Origin: Flammeovirgaceae bacterium | GTDB taxonomy: Bacteria > Bacteroidota > Bacteroidia > Cytophagales > Cyclobacteriaceae | Assembly: GCA_015180985.1 (NCBI GenBank) | Contig: CP054185.1 | Coordinates: 3,315,406-3,379,405 of the forward strand | Direction: 5' to 3' | DNA length: 64,000 bases | Shown: piece by piece, positions 25,184-33,607 of the stretch | Layout of the letters: every line of letters begins with the position of its first letter | How positions within the stretch are numbered: position 1 is the first letter of the stretch | Position numbers and translations under genes: made by a program | Notes under the pieces: generated by a model | Told to the model about the DNA's origin: nothing | Seen by the model: only the letters and a program-made list of their open reading frames with translations | Database searches by the model: none

Positions 25184-26815
25184 TTATTCTTTTGCCAGAA
25201 ACGGATACCGATAATCCTTAGGTGGAACAAAGGTTTCCTTGATGGTGCGCATAGACACCCAGCGCATCAGGTTTACTTTGGCACCGGCCTTATCGTTGGT
25301 GCCCGAACCCCTGGCTCCGCCAAACGGCTGTTGACCTACCACCGCCCCTGTTGGTTTATCGTTTATATAAAAGTTACCGGCTGCATGGGTAAGTTTTTTA
25401 GTGGCCAACTCAATAGCGTAGCGGTCTTGCGCAAAGATGGAACCGGTAAGCGCATAAGGCGAAGTATTGTCCACCAGTTCGAGTGTCTGTTCAAAATTTT
25501 CCGAATGATACACATAAACCGTCAGCACCGGGCCGAAAATCTCTTCGCACATGGTAACCGATGAAGGATCCTTTGTTTCGATGATGGTGGGTTCAATAAA
25601 GTATCCTTTCGATTTATCGTACTTTCCGCCTGCAATAATTTCATTCATCGGATTTTTGCGCGCAGTTTCTATATAGCCGGTAATTGAATTAAACGCTTTT
25701 TCATCAATTACGGCATTGATAAAGTTTGAGAAGTCTTCGGTGCCGCCCATTTTCATGGTTTTCAAATCCTCCAGTACCAGTTTTTTTATTTCTGCCCACA
25801 AGTTAGATGGGATGTAACACCTTGATGCAGCCGAGCATTTCTGGCCCTGAAACTCAAAGGCTCCGCGAGATATAGCTGTAGCTACTTCGCGCGGGTTGGC
25901 GCTTTTATGCACCATGATGAAATCTTTGCCACCGGTTTCGCCAACAATGCGCGGGTAGCTGCGGTAGTGGTGAATGTTGTTGCCGATGGTCTTCCACATG
26001 TTCTGAAAAACACCCGTGCTTCCGGTAAAGTGAATACCGGCAAAATCTTTATGGTTAAAAATAACCTCACCGGCATCAGGGCCATTAACATAGATAAGGT
26101 TGATGACGCCATCCGGAAGCCCGGCTGCCTTCAATACCTGCATGATCACATTGGCGGCATAGATTTGTGTGTTGGCCGGTTTCCACACCACCGTATTGCC
26201 CATCATGGCTGCGCTGGTGGGCAGGTTGCCGGCAATGGCCGTAAAGTTGAATGGTGTGACTGCAAAAACAAAACCTTCAAGCGGGCGGTATTCCATGCGG
26301 TTCCAGATGCCGCCAGCCGAATCGGGTTGCTCGCTGTAAATCTGGCTCATGTAGTATACGTTGAAGCGCAGAAAGTCGATCAGTTCACAAGCTGAATCAA
26401 TTTCAGCCTGAAAGGCATTTTTTGATTGCCCCAGCATGGTGGCTGCATTAATTTTATAGCGGTACGGGCCGGCAAGCAGTTCGGCCGCTTTCAAAAATAC
26501 ACTGGCGCGGTGTTCCCAGCCCAGGTTTTCCCATAACTCCTTCGCACCCAGCGCAGCATTGATAGCCTGCTCCGCATGCGATTTATCGCCCTCATGATAG
26601 TGTCCCAGTACATGCTTGTGATCGTGCGGAGGACTGAGCAGCTTTTTCTTACCGGTACGTACTTCCTCGCCACCGATGTACATCGGGATATCTTCTACCC
26701 GTGAACGGGCTTCATCAATAGCTTTTTTCAACAACGCACGCTCAGTAGTACCCGGAGCGTATGAATACACCGGCTCATTCTTCGGAACCGGAACATGGTA
26801 AAAACCTTTAGGCAT
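25184..26815 (-). CDS. pruA: L-glutamate gamma-semialdehyde dehydrogenase (1-pyrroline-5-carboxylate dehydrogenase)
   Basis: A 543-residue ALDH4-type enzyme, the usual size for the monofunctional P5C dehydrogenase. It oxidises glutamate-5-semialdehyde to glutamate with NAD+ in proline and arginine breakdown. N190 (TPFNFTA), E293 in GETGGKDF and nucleophile C327 in GQKCSA are all present. The GETGGKDFIMVHKSA block separates it from other ALDH families. Proline dehydrogenase is not in the window, so it is encoded elsewhere. The stop is 3 bp from the end of the convergent creD. Confidence 0.95.
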   Translation of the reverse strand: MPKGFYHVPVPKNEPVYSYAPGTTERALLKKAIDEARSRVEDIPMYIGGEEVRTGKKKLLSPPHDHKHVLGHYHEGDKSHAEQAINAALGAKELWENLGWEHRASVFLKAAELLAGPYRYKINAATMLGQSKNAFQAEIDSACELIDFLRFNVYYMSQIYSEQPDSAGGIWNRMEYRPLEGFVFAVTPFNFTAIAGNLPTSAAMMGNTVVWKPANTQIYAANVIMQVLKAAGLPDGVINLIYVNGPDAGEVIFNHKDFAGIHFTGSTGVFQNMWKTIGNNIHHYRSYPRIVGETGGKDFIMVHKSANPREVATAISRGAFEFQGQKCSAASRCYIPSNLWAEIKKLVLEDLKTMKMGGTEDFSNFINAVIDEKAFNSITGYIETARKNPMNEIIAGGKYDKSKGYFIEPTIIETKDPSSVTMCEEIFGPVLTVYVYHSENFEQTLELVDNTSPYALTGSIFAQDRYAIELATKKLTHAAGNFYINDKPTGAVVGQQPFGGARGSGTNDKAGAKVNLMRWVSMRTIKETFVPPKDYRYPFLAKE

Positions 26816-26851
26816 AGAACTAATGAATGATTTTCAGGGTGGCAAAGTTAA

Positions 26852-27544
26852 TCAAAGCAGTGAACAAAGTTCCTTCAGGCTGCGGATTTCGTGTTTTACC
26901 GACACATCATGCTTTACACCTTCCGGATTAAAAAAAACTGCATCCACTGCGGCATTACGCGCTCCGGCAATATCGGTAAGCAGGTTGTCGCCTACCATAA
27001 TCGCCTCTGTTGAAGATACTCCGTTGGCCGCCAGGGCAAAATCAAAAATCTGGCGTGCCGGCTTTTTGTAGCCGGCTCTTTCGGAAGTTACAATGTGCTT
27101 AAAATAACGCGTAAGCTTACCGGAAGCCAGCTTGGTGTGCTGTACATCATCAAACCCATTGGTAACCACAGTTAACGGATATTCTTCAACAAGGTACTGC
27201 AGTGTTTCTTCGGCTCCGGGTAAAAGCTTTCCTTTTTTTGGTGATGCGCTGATGTAATCCTGCGAAAGCTGATTGGCCAACCGGTCGTCTGCAACATTAA
27301 ATGCATCCAGAATTTTTTGAAAACGCTGTTCGCGGATTACGGTGCTATCGATACGGCCGTGATCATATAAATACCAAAGTTCCTGATTAATCCGTTTAAA
27401 AACAGCATGAAACTCCTCAAATTGGATAATGCCCTTTTGTTGCAGGCCATGCTGTTCAAAAAGTTCATGCAGGGTATCGCGTGAGTTTGCTTCATAATCC
27501 CACAGGGTATGGTCCAGGTCAAAAAAAACACATTTGTACTTCAT
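26852..27544 (-). CDS. yjjG: HAD-family noncanonical pyrimidine nucleotidase, YjjG type
   Basis: A 230-residue haloacid-dehalogenase hydrolase. Motif I is FFDLDHTLWD with D9 and D11, motif II is VVTNGFDD, motif III includes the lysine of ERAGYKKP and motif IV is MVGDNLLTDIAGA. FFDLDHTLWDYE and the helical cap match the YjjG subfamily, which removes phosphate from damaged or non-canonical pyrimidine nucleotides. It follows the ArsR-type gene by 3 bp and so is probably co-transcribed with it. The family assignment is firm; the exact substrate is not testable here. Confidence 0.9.
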   Translation of the reverse strand: MKYKCVFFDLDHTLWDYEANSRDTLHELFEQHGLQQKGIIQFEEFHAVFKRINQELWYLYDHGRIDSTVIREQRFQKILDAFNVADDRLANQLSQDYISASPKKGKLLPGAEETLQYLVEEYPLTVVTNGFDDVQHTKLASGKLTRYFKHIVTSERAGYKKPARQIFDFALAANGVSSTEAIMVGDNLLTDIAGARNAAVDAVFFNPEGVKHDVSVKHEIRSLKELCSLL

Positions 27545-27547
27545 GGT

Positions 27548-27949
27548 TTAAGGGCGCTTTTCTTCCTGCACATGCCAGGCTTCTCGATGCAGTTTGTTTA
27601 CGGCCAGTTCGCGGTTAGAGAAGAGGGTTTGATACAGTTGCTGATCTTTTTGCAATTGCCGGTCTTTTCGCAAAAACTGAACTATCTGGTTAATGATTTC
27701 CTGAACTTCCTCTTTCATCTCATAAAACACCCAGTGATTATACCTCCGGTAAGATAAAATTCCTGAATTTTTAAGGTAAATCAGGTGCCTGGACGTCTTT
27801 GCCTGGGTAAACTCCAGTATTTTTTCCAGATCAGAAATGCACATGGCCCCGTTATGAAAAATAAGACTCAATATCCGCAGCCGCGATTCATCGGCACAGG
27901 CTTTAAAAATCTGCGCACCCAGTGTAAGATTGAATGTTTTTAACCGCAT
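27548..27949 (-). CDS. ArsR-family transcriptional regulator
   Basis: A 133-residue winged-helix protein starting at ATG 27949. FKACADESRLRILSLI is the classical ArsR opening helix, CISDLEKILEFTQAKTSRHL is the recognition helix-turn-helix and ILSYRRYNHWVFYEM the wing. A single cysteine (ahead of the recognition helix) and no CxC pair are present, so classical arsenic or cadmium sensing is not evident. The C-terminus is an added helix of about 35 residues. It is the first gene of a two-gene unit with yjjG. Confidence 0.9.
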   Translation of the reverse strand: MRLKTFNLTLGAQIFKACADESRLRILSLIFHNGAMCISDLEKILEFTQAKTSRHLIYLKNSGILSYRRYNHWVFYEMKEEVQEIINQIVQFLRKDRQLQKDQQLYQTLFSNRELAVNKLHREAWHVQEEKRP

Positions 27950-28084
27950 ACAGCCAACTAAATGATGAACGGTATCATCTTCACCAAAGATAATGGAATA
28001 CTTTGCTTGCCCATTGCGCTATTAGGCGGTTGCCGCCTGAATGCGTATTTTTGGAACTTTGTGGAGCAATAAAATACTGTTGAC

Positions 28085-28726
28085 GTGACCAAAAGGTACT
28101 TTTACCTGTTTCTTTTAACGATCGTTTGCGGAACCGCCTGCTTTCAGGCGCAGGCCCAAAATCAGCGCAGAATCATTCAACTCTCGGGCGTTGTACTGGG
28201 TGAAGACGATAACGACAATGTGTACCAACTGCCGGGTGTGCATGTGTATGTGCCAAAAGCCGGCCGCGGAACCACCACCAATGCCTTTGGTTTTTTTTCA
28301 ATGCCGGTATTGGTTGGCGACAGTATCGTTATCAGTATGGTCGGTTATGAACGCCAGCATTACATTGTACCTAACCACCCAAGCGAATACCTTACCATTA
28401 TTATTGAGATGGTACAGGACGTTACCTACCTAAAAGAAATTGAAATCATGCCATTCCCCACGGAAGAAGTTTTTAAAGAAGCCATCCTTGCCCTTAACAT
28501 CCCCACTGATAACGGCAAGATTGATAAGAAAAACCTGAACCAGGAGTTGCTGGCCCTGATGGTAAAAACCACACCGATGGACGGCCCCATGAACCAGCGC
28601 TATTACCTTGATCAGTGGGCAATTGCTCAGGGACAACAATACGCACCGATAACCAATCCTTATCTGAACGTTTTTAATTGGGCCAAATTCTTTAAGTCGC
28701 TCAAGCAGGATAAGAAGAAAAAGTAG
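28085..28726 (+). CDS. Exported CarboxypepD_reg-like domain protein
   Basis: The gene begins with GTG 28085, chosen because it opens a signal peptide (TKRYFYLFLLTIVCGTACF). A candidate -7 element TATTTTTG lies at 28046-28053. The 213-residue product has a carboxypeptidase-regulatory-like beta-sandwich at about 35-115 (GVVLGEDDNDNVYQLPGVHV, TNAFGFFSMPVLVGDSIVIS). The remaining 100 residues are helical and unknown. Such stand-alone proteins are common envelope components in Bacteroidota. It has no TonB-dependent partner next to it. Confidence 0.8.
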   Translation: MTKRYFYLFLLTIVCGTACFQAQAQNQRRIIQLSGVVLGEDDNDNVYQLPGVHVYVPKAGRGTTTNAFGFFSMPVLVGDSIVISMVGYERQHYIVPNHPSEYLTIIIEMVQDVTYLKEIEIMPFPTEEVFKEAILALNIPTDNGKIDKKNLNQELLALMVKTTPMDGPMNQRYYLDQWAIAQGQQYAPITNPYLNVFNWAKFFKSLKQDKKKK

Positions 28727-28777
28727 GGTTTGGGTCTGCTTACATTAATTGCTAATATTGCAACCCAAAATTGAGTT

Positions 28778-28852
28778 CGGGGTGTAGCGCAGCCCGGTTA
28801 GCGCACCACGTTAGGGACGTGGGGGTCGGAAGTTCGAATCTTCTCACCCCGA
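28778..28852 (+). tRNA. trnP: tRNA-Pro with an AGG anticodon
   Basis: The 75-nt sequence folds fully. Acceptor CGGGGTG pairs with CACCCCG, discriminator is A, D stem GCGC/GCGC, anticodon stem CCACG/CGTGG, T stem GGAAG/CTTCT. The C1-G72 pair and A73 are proline identity elements. The loop TTAGGGA puts A28813 G28814 G28815 in the anticodon, i.e. AGG, which is rare in bacteria. CCA is not encoded. Confidence 0.93.
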
Positions 28853-28863
28853 CAAACTTTTTT

Positions 28864-28890
28864 ACGGCAATCATACCGATTGCCGTTTTT
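28864..28890 (+). terminator. Terminator of tRNA-Pro
   Basis: ACGGCAATC (28864-28872) and GATTGCCGT (28878-28886) form a perfect 9-bp stem with a 5-base loop, followed by a run of T. It begins 12 bp after the tRNA 3' end. Confidence 0.9.
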
Positions 28891-28924
28891 GCTTTTATAC
28901 AATAACTATTAACACCTGCATATC

Positions 28925-28998
28925 AGGACGTGGGGTCGCCCCGCCCTGGCAGAGTAATCTTTAAGCATGACAGGAAAGTAGTGTCGGGGAGTTCGAAA
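28925..28998 (+). pseudogene. Probable broken tRNA-Pro fragment with a 44-bp insertion
   Basis: GGACGTGGGGTCG (28926-28938) matches the anticodon and variable region of the tRNA-Pro gene just upstream, with one G missing. After 44 foreign bases GTCG is repeated (28983-28986), followed by GGGAGTTCGAA, which resembles the T arm. The foreign bases lie exactly between two GTCG copies. The match is short, so a chance similarity remains possible. Confidence 0.4.
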
Positions 28999-29030
28999 AT
29001 AAATACCTTTATAAGCTAATCTTCGCTTCT

Positions 29031-30647
29031 ATGAAAAGAGTCTGTTCCTTCCTGATATCGTTCTGCCTTCTGTGCATTCTGCTTCAGGCTCAGCCAGCGG
29101 ATACCCTCAAGCAGGTGGATGAACTTTTCTCTTCGTGGAACAATGCCACACCGGGAATGGCCGTGGCCATTGAACGCAATGACCAATTGATTTACAACAA
29201 AGCATTCGGGCTGGCCGATCTGGAGCGAAGTGTGCCCAACACAACCAACACCATATTTGAATGCGGCTCGGTGTCCAAACAATTTACCGCTGCAGCCATT
29301 CTGTTGCTGGCTAAGGAAGGCAAGCTTTCACTTAGCGATAATGTAAGAAAATACATTCCTGAATTACCCGAATACGATACCCCCATCACCATACAACACC
29401 TGCTTAACCATACCAGTGGGCTTAAAGACTGGGGCGTGATTTACGGGTTGGCCGGCTGGCCACGGTCAACCCGCGTATATACGCAGGAACTGAGTTTCGA
29501 TATAGTATTTAAACAGCGATCGCTCAACTTTACTCCGGGCAGTCAGTATTCGTACAGCAATTCAAATTATGTTTTACTGGTGCTGATTACCGAGCGGGTT
29601 TCCGGACAATCGCTTGCAGAGTTTACCACCAGTCGTTTTTTCAGGCCGCTTGGGTTAACCCACACGCAATGGCGCGATAACTTCCGTGAGGTAATCGCCA
29701 ACCGGGCCGAAGCCTACCGGAAAAACGGTAACCGCTATGAACACGACATGCCCTTCGAAAATGTGCACGGCCCCGGTGGTTTGCTTACCACTACAGCCGA
29801 TTTACTGCGTTGGAATAAATTGCTTGAAACGTACGAGATTCTCGGACCGGATATTTCTGCCCTGCGGATTAAACCCGGCAAACTTACCAGCGGAAGTGAT
29901 ATTGATTATGCAGCCGGATTAACCATTGGCCAGGTAAATGGCTTTAAAGAGATTAGCCACTCAGGCGCCACAGCGGGCTACCGGGCCTGGCTGGCGTACT
30001 ATCCTGAAAAGAAATTATCGGTTGCCATCCTGAGTAACGATGGAAGCTTCAATCCTGCACGGGCAGGCCGTAACATTGCCGAAGTGTTTTTGGGAAAGCA
30101 ACCCGAAGTAAAAATTGCCGAACCCACACGGTTTATTGAACTATCCGAAACTGAAGCTAAACGCTATGAAGGCTTTTTCCGCATCATTGATCAGGATTAT
30201 GTTATAAAAGTTGATAACAACCAGGGTAAACTCAGCATTAAAGGCGATCCGGTAAAGGCGGTGCATCCGGATACCCTGTACTTGGGCAGACTCGGATGGT
30301 TGATTTCTACTTCTAATGGATTGTTGCTAAAAACTCCCGGACGAACAGAGAATCTTGTTCGAACCAGTGCTCCACCCTCAAGCCTGAAAGAACTAAGTGT
30401 GTACACGGGAACGTACACCAGTGCCGATGCCGATGCCACCTTCCGCATTGAAGCGAAAGAAGGACACCTGCTGGTTCATCGGAAGCCAGGCGACTCATTT
30501 AAACTGCAGCCCATTTTCAAAGACGGCTTTCGCACCGATGATTTTTCAGTTTTTGAATTTACCCGCGATAAACGCGGAACAATTACCGGTTTTTTGGTGA
30601 CTTTATCCCGTGCCAAAAATGTTCCGTTCAGAAAAAAAAATCCATAG
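29031..30647 (+). CDS. Serine beta-lactamase-like hydrolase (class C / PF00144), exported
   Basis: A 538-residue protein with a signal peptide (MKRVCSFLISFCLLCILLQA). The beta-lactamase-type serine hydrolase domain covers about 30-350: SxxK is S80-V-S-K83, YxN is Y175-S-N177 and the third motif is HSG in ISHSGATAGY. The remaining C-terminal part (about 370-535) is a beta-rich lipocalin-like extension found in many members. These enzymes include DD-peptidases, esterases and class C beta-lactamases, so the substrate cannot be set from sequence. It stands alone. Confidence 0.9.
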   Translation: MKRVCSFLISFCLLCILLQAQPADTLKQVDELFSSWNNATPGMAVAIERNDQLIYNKAFGLADLERSVPNTTNTIFECGSVSKQFTAAAILLLAKEGKLSLSDNVRKYIPELPEYDTPITIQHLLNHTSGLKDWGVIYGLAGWPRSTRVYTQELSFDIVFKQRSLNFTPGSQYSYSNSNYVLLVLITERVSGQSLAEFTTSRFFRPLGLTHTQWRDNFREVIANRAEAYRKNGNRYEHDMPFENVHGPGGLLTTTADLLRWNKLLETYEILGPDISALRIKPGKLTSGSDIDYAAGLTIGQVNGFKEISHSGATAGYRAWLAYYPEKKLSVAILSNDGSFNPARAGRNIAEVFLGKQPEVKIAEPTRFIELSETEAKRYEGFFRIIDQDYVIKVDNNQGKLSIKGDPVKAVHPDTLYLGRLGWLISTSNGLLLKTPGRTENLVRTSAPPSSLKELSVYTGTYTSADADATFRIEAKEGHLLVHRKPGDSFKLQPIFKDGFRTDDFSVFEFTRDKRGTITGFLVTLSRAKNVPFRKKNP

Positions 30648-30760
30648 TATCAGTTTATAGTAATGCGATTCAGCAAGCCGGTAACAACAAACAGGGCCAG
30701 GTATAAAATTTAACCAAAAAATAATACTCCTCTCTCCATCCATATTAATAAAATGCCTAT

Positions 30761-30768
30761 TATATTTG
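30761..30768 (+). promoter_or_regulatory. Candidate -7 element of the metal efflux operon
   Basis: TATATTTG fits TAnnTTTG exactly and lies 15 bp before ATG 30784. No clear TTTG is found at the -33 distance, so support is partial. Confidence 0.4.
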
Positions 30769-30783
30769 CCCGCCTGATTGGTA

Positions 30784-31137
30784 ATGCAAACCAAAAAAGT
30801 CATATTATCACTCCTCCTTTTATTGAATTACTTTGCTGGTATTTCTTCGGATTTAGCCTCTAGTTCAAAGGACAGGCTGGCACCACTTACAGAAGAAACT
30901 GTCTTTCAAAGTGCCTCCATTGAGAGCACAACGCAAGCATTGAAAGTTGAATTTGATTCAGAGCCTTGCGTTCGCTCAAAAACTATTTTTTGCAGTCCTG
31001 TTATTATTTCAATTGTCATCCAGGAAGTTTCTTTACTTCCACAAGTCTGTTTTGGATTTCCAGACAACGTTTCGCACTCAGTTCACTCGGTCAGTTCAGT
31101 AAGTACCACTGTTCTTTTAAGAAAACTACGTCTTTAA
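30784..31137 (+). CDS. Small exported protein leading the CzcCBA-type operon
   Basis: The 117-residue product starts at ATG 30784 with a signal-like segment (MQTKKVILSLLLLLNYFAGI). The middle is polar with two cysteines (EPCVRSKTIFC), and a second hydrophobic stretch follows (VIISIVIQEVSLLPQVCF). I do not recognise the family. Small proteins often lead metal-efflux operons in Bacteroidota, and this one lies 78 bp before the TolC-like gene. A metal-binding or regulatory role is possible but not shown; the gene itself is supported by position, the -7 element and the signal. Confidence 0.6.
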   Translation: MQTKKVILSLLLLLNYFAGISSDLASSSKDRLAPLTEETVFQSASIESTTQALKVEFDSEPCVRSKTIFCSPVIISIVIQEVSLLPQVCFGFPDNVSHSVHSVSSVSTTVLLRKLRL

Positions 31138-31215
31138 TTACGTATCTTCTTTAGCTCCCGTGTAATGACTTAATCTGTCATTACTCCTCAATTCCTTTTA
31201 CTAATTTTTTTTAAC

Positions 31216-32463
31216 ATGAAACTAATGGTAATAGCTATTATCATGTCGGTTATTATACCGACAGGGTATGGGCAACAAACACTGTCCCTCCAATATAATG
31301 AGGCGAAATCAAGGCTCATGAATGAGAACTTGGCGCTGCTTGCGTCATATTACAATGTCAACATCGCCAAAGCTGAGGTGAAGCAAGCTAAACTTTGGAA
31401 TAATCCGTATTTCATCTTCAATGGCGATCTCTATTCAAACGAAACAAACGAGTATTTTCATTTCAGAAATCAGCACCTGCTTCAAATTGAACAAACATTT
31501 TCGTATGCGGGCAAGCATACCAACAATGTAAAACTAGCGCGCATCGGTGTTGAAATGGCTGAAAAGCAACTGGAGGATGTGATGCGCTGTTTACTTTTCG
31601 AAATGGGCAACATCTACAATAATTTAGCTGCGCTTCAGGAAAAACAGGGACTTTACAATCAGGTTATCTCGAATTATGACCGCTTGATGGAAGCAACCCG
31701 TAAACAATTACAGGTGGGTGCTATCTCGTTAACGGAGGCCTTGCGTTTAGAGTCTGAGTACATAGCGGTAAAAGCAGAGGCACTTCAAAATTACAACGAC
31801 ATGGAAAGAGCTATGGCTGATTTGCGGACCATGCTAAGGCTTCCTGAAAATACATTGATTAGAGTTGAACTAAAACCTCCGCTGCTAGTTCAAACGTTCG
31901 ATTCGTTAAGTCTCTCCGATCAAGCTATTAGCATTCGACCTGATTTGGAAGCCATGAAAATCAGCAAGCGATACCAGGAAAGAAATTTAAAACTTCAAAA
32001 ATCGATAGCTGTACCGGATGTGAAGCTGGCGTACCAACCCCGCGATCGGGGCAGTAACTACGTTAGGCCCTATCAAGGGTTTAACGTTGAATTTGCTGTT
32101 CCATTGTTTGATCGTAACCAGGGACGAATTCAATCGGCAGAGTTTAGTGTAAAAAAAATTGTTCTTGAAATTGAACAAATGGAAAACCGGGTCCGAAATG
32201 AGGTAATGGCTGCTTACAAACGTTACAAAAATTCCAGCATTGGCCTCACCAACTATAAGCCGGAGTTTATTAACCAAATCAGGCAATTGAATGAAAGTAC
32301 CAATCAAAATTTCCAAAAAAGAAATATCAGTCTGCTGGAGTTTATTGACCAGCAGCGGATTTTTATTCTTACCAACATTCAACTGATTGAATTGAGGCAA
32401 CAATACTTAAACAATGTAAATGAATTAAACTTCACCGTAGGCACTACCGTGATTGAAAACTGA
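31216..32463 (+). CDS. czcC: TolC/CzcC-type outer-membrane efflux protein
   Basis: A 415-residue outer-membrane factor. A signal peptide (MKLMVIAIIMSVIIPTGYGQ) precedes two OEP-type repeats with long coiled-coil helices, for example KQLQVGAISLTEALRLESEY and FQKRNISLLEFIDQQRIFIL in the second repeat. PLFDRNQGRIQSAEF is the typical beta-strand to helix link. TolC-like trimers form the exit duct of tripartite pumps. The neighbours are the matching adaptor and RND pump, so metal ion export is the likely task. The gene ends 13 bp before the adaptor start. Confidence 0.92.
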   Translation: MKLMVIAIIMSVIIPTGYGQQTLSLQYNEAKSRLMNENLALLASYYNVNIAKAEVKQAKLWNNPYFIFNGDLYSNETNEYFHFRNQHLLQIEQTFSYAGKHTNNVKLARIGVEMAEKQLEDVMRCLLFEMGNIYNNLAALQEKQGLYNQVISNYDRLMEATRKQLQVGAISLTEALRLESEYIAVKAEALQNYNDMERAMADLRTMLRLPENTLIRVELKPPLLVQTFDSLSLSDQAISIRPDLEAMKISKRYQERNLKLQKSIAVPDVKLAYQPRDRGSNYVRPYQGFNVEFAVPLFDRNQGRIQSAEFSVKKIVLEIEQMENRVRNEVMAAYKRYKNSSIGLTNYKPEFINQIRQLNESTNQNFQKRNISLLEFIDQQRIFILTNIQLIELRQQYLNNVNELNFTVGTTVIEN

Positions 32464-32476
32464 AAATAACATAATT

Positions 32477-33586
32477 ATGAAAAATCTGATTTATCCATTT
32501 GTCTGTATCTCATTGCTTTTGCTTTCATGCGATAAACACGAGGATTCAACGGTTGTAGCCTCCGAGCAGCCTAAAAACAACATTACCTTCACGGCCGATC
32601 AAATGAAAGAAATAAGCATTGAAAAAGCCAGCCTTATTCCGGTTTCTGAAGAATTTACGGCTGTTGGTGAAGTGAGTTTTGATGAAGACAACGTAGTCAG
32701 AATCTATCCAATTGTTAGCGGCTCTGTCGATAAAGTAAGTGTTTCGCTTGGCGACTATGTGCAGCGCGGGCAATTACTTGCCACTCTACTAAGTACGGAC
32801 ATTACAACGTTTCAAAGAGATTACAATGTAGCTAAGGCAGACCTTGAAGTAGCTGAGAAAAATATGAGCCGGGCCAATGATTTGTATTCAAGCGGCATGA
32901 TGTCAGAAAAAGATTTTGCTGAAGCTAAGAAAGACTATACTAATGCAACTTCCGATTTTAATGAGAAAAAGCAAATTCTTGAATTATACGGTGGTTCTTC
33001 CGATAGGCTGGACGCTGTTTTTCGTGTAGTAGCACCCCGGTCAGGATACATTGTGGAAAGAAACATTAATGAAGGAACACAAATCCGTACTGATAATAAC
33101 ACAGCTATACTTACAATTTCAGACTTAAAAACAGTTTGGATTTGGGCCAACGTCCATGAAAGCGACATGTCAAAGGTAAAAGTTGGTGATAATGTTTCAG
33201 TGAAGACTATTGCTTATCCTGAAAAAACCTTTACCGGAAAAATAAGCACTATCGGGACCATGCTCGATCAGGCTTCTCGCGTGATTCGTGTTCGCACAGA
33301 GTTAAACAATGAAGATGGTTTGTTAAAACCTGAAATGTTTGCAACAGTCACAATCACTTCTCAAACCAGTGAAAAAGTTTTGGCTGTCCCTCAGCGCGCA
33401 TTAGTGCTTGAAAACAATAATTACTATGTCATGAAAGAGGTGCAAGCCAACACCTTTGCAAAGGTACAGGTCACTATTGGTAGAAAATTCAGTGATTTTG
33501 CTGAGGTAACCGTTGGATTGCAGCCGGATGACCGAATAGTAGTAAAAGGGTCCTTATTCGCTGTGAACGCTTATAATTTAAACTAA
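32477..33586 (+). CDS. czcB: CzcB/CusB-type periplasmic adaptor lipoprotein
   Basis: ATG 32477 is chosen since it starts a lipoprotein signal ending at C18 (ISLLLLSC); an in-frame ATG at 32453 lies inside the previous gene. The 369-residue membrane-fusion protein has a split lipoyl/barrel-sandwich (GSVDKVSVSLGDYVQRGQLL and APRSGYIVERNINEGTQIR), a helical hairpin between them, and a beta-barrel with VGDNVSVKTIAYPEKTFTGK. It bridges the RND pump to the TolC-like duct. No histidine-rich N-terminus is present. Metal class is inferred from the pump. Confidence 0.92.
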   Translation: MKNLIYPFVCISLLLLSCDKHEDSTVVASEQPKNNITFTADQMKEISIEKASLIPVSEEFTAVGEVSFDEDNVVRIYPIVSGSVDKVSVSLGDYVQRGQLLATLLSTDITTFQRDYNVAKADLEVAEKNMSRANDLYSSGMMSEKDFAEAKKDYTNATSDFNEKKQILELYGGSSDRLDAVFRVVAPRSGYIVERNINEGTQIRTDNNTAILTISDLKTVWIWANVHESDMSKVKVGDNVSVKTIAYPEKTFTGKISTIGTMLDQASRVIRVRTELNNEDGLLKPEMFATVTITSQTSEKVLAVPQRALVLENNNYYVMKEVQANTFAKVQVTIGRKFSDFAEVTVGLQPDDRIVVKGSLFAVNAYNLN

Positions 33587-33607
33587 CTGCCTTACACAAT
33601 TTAGACC

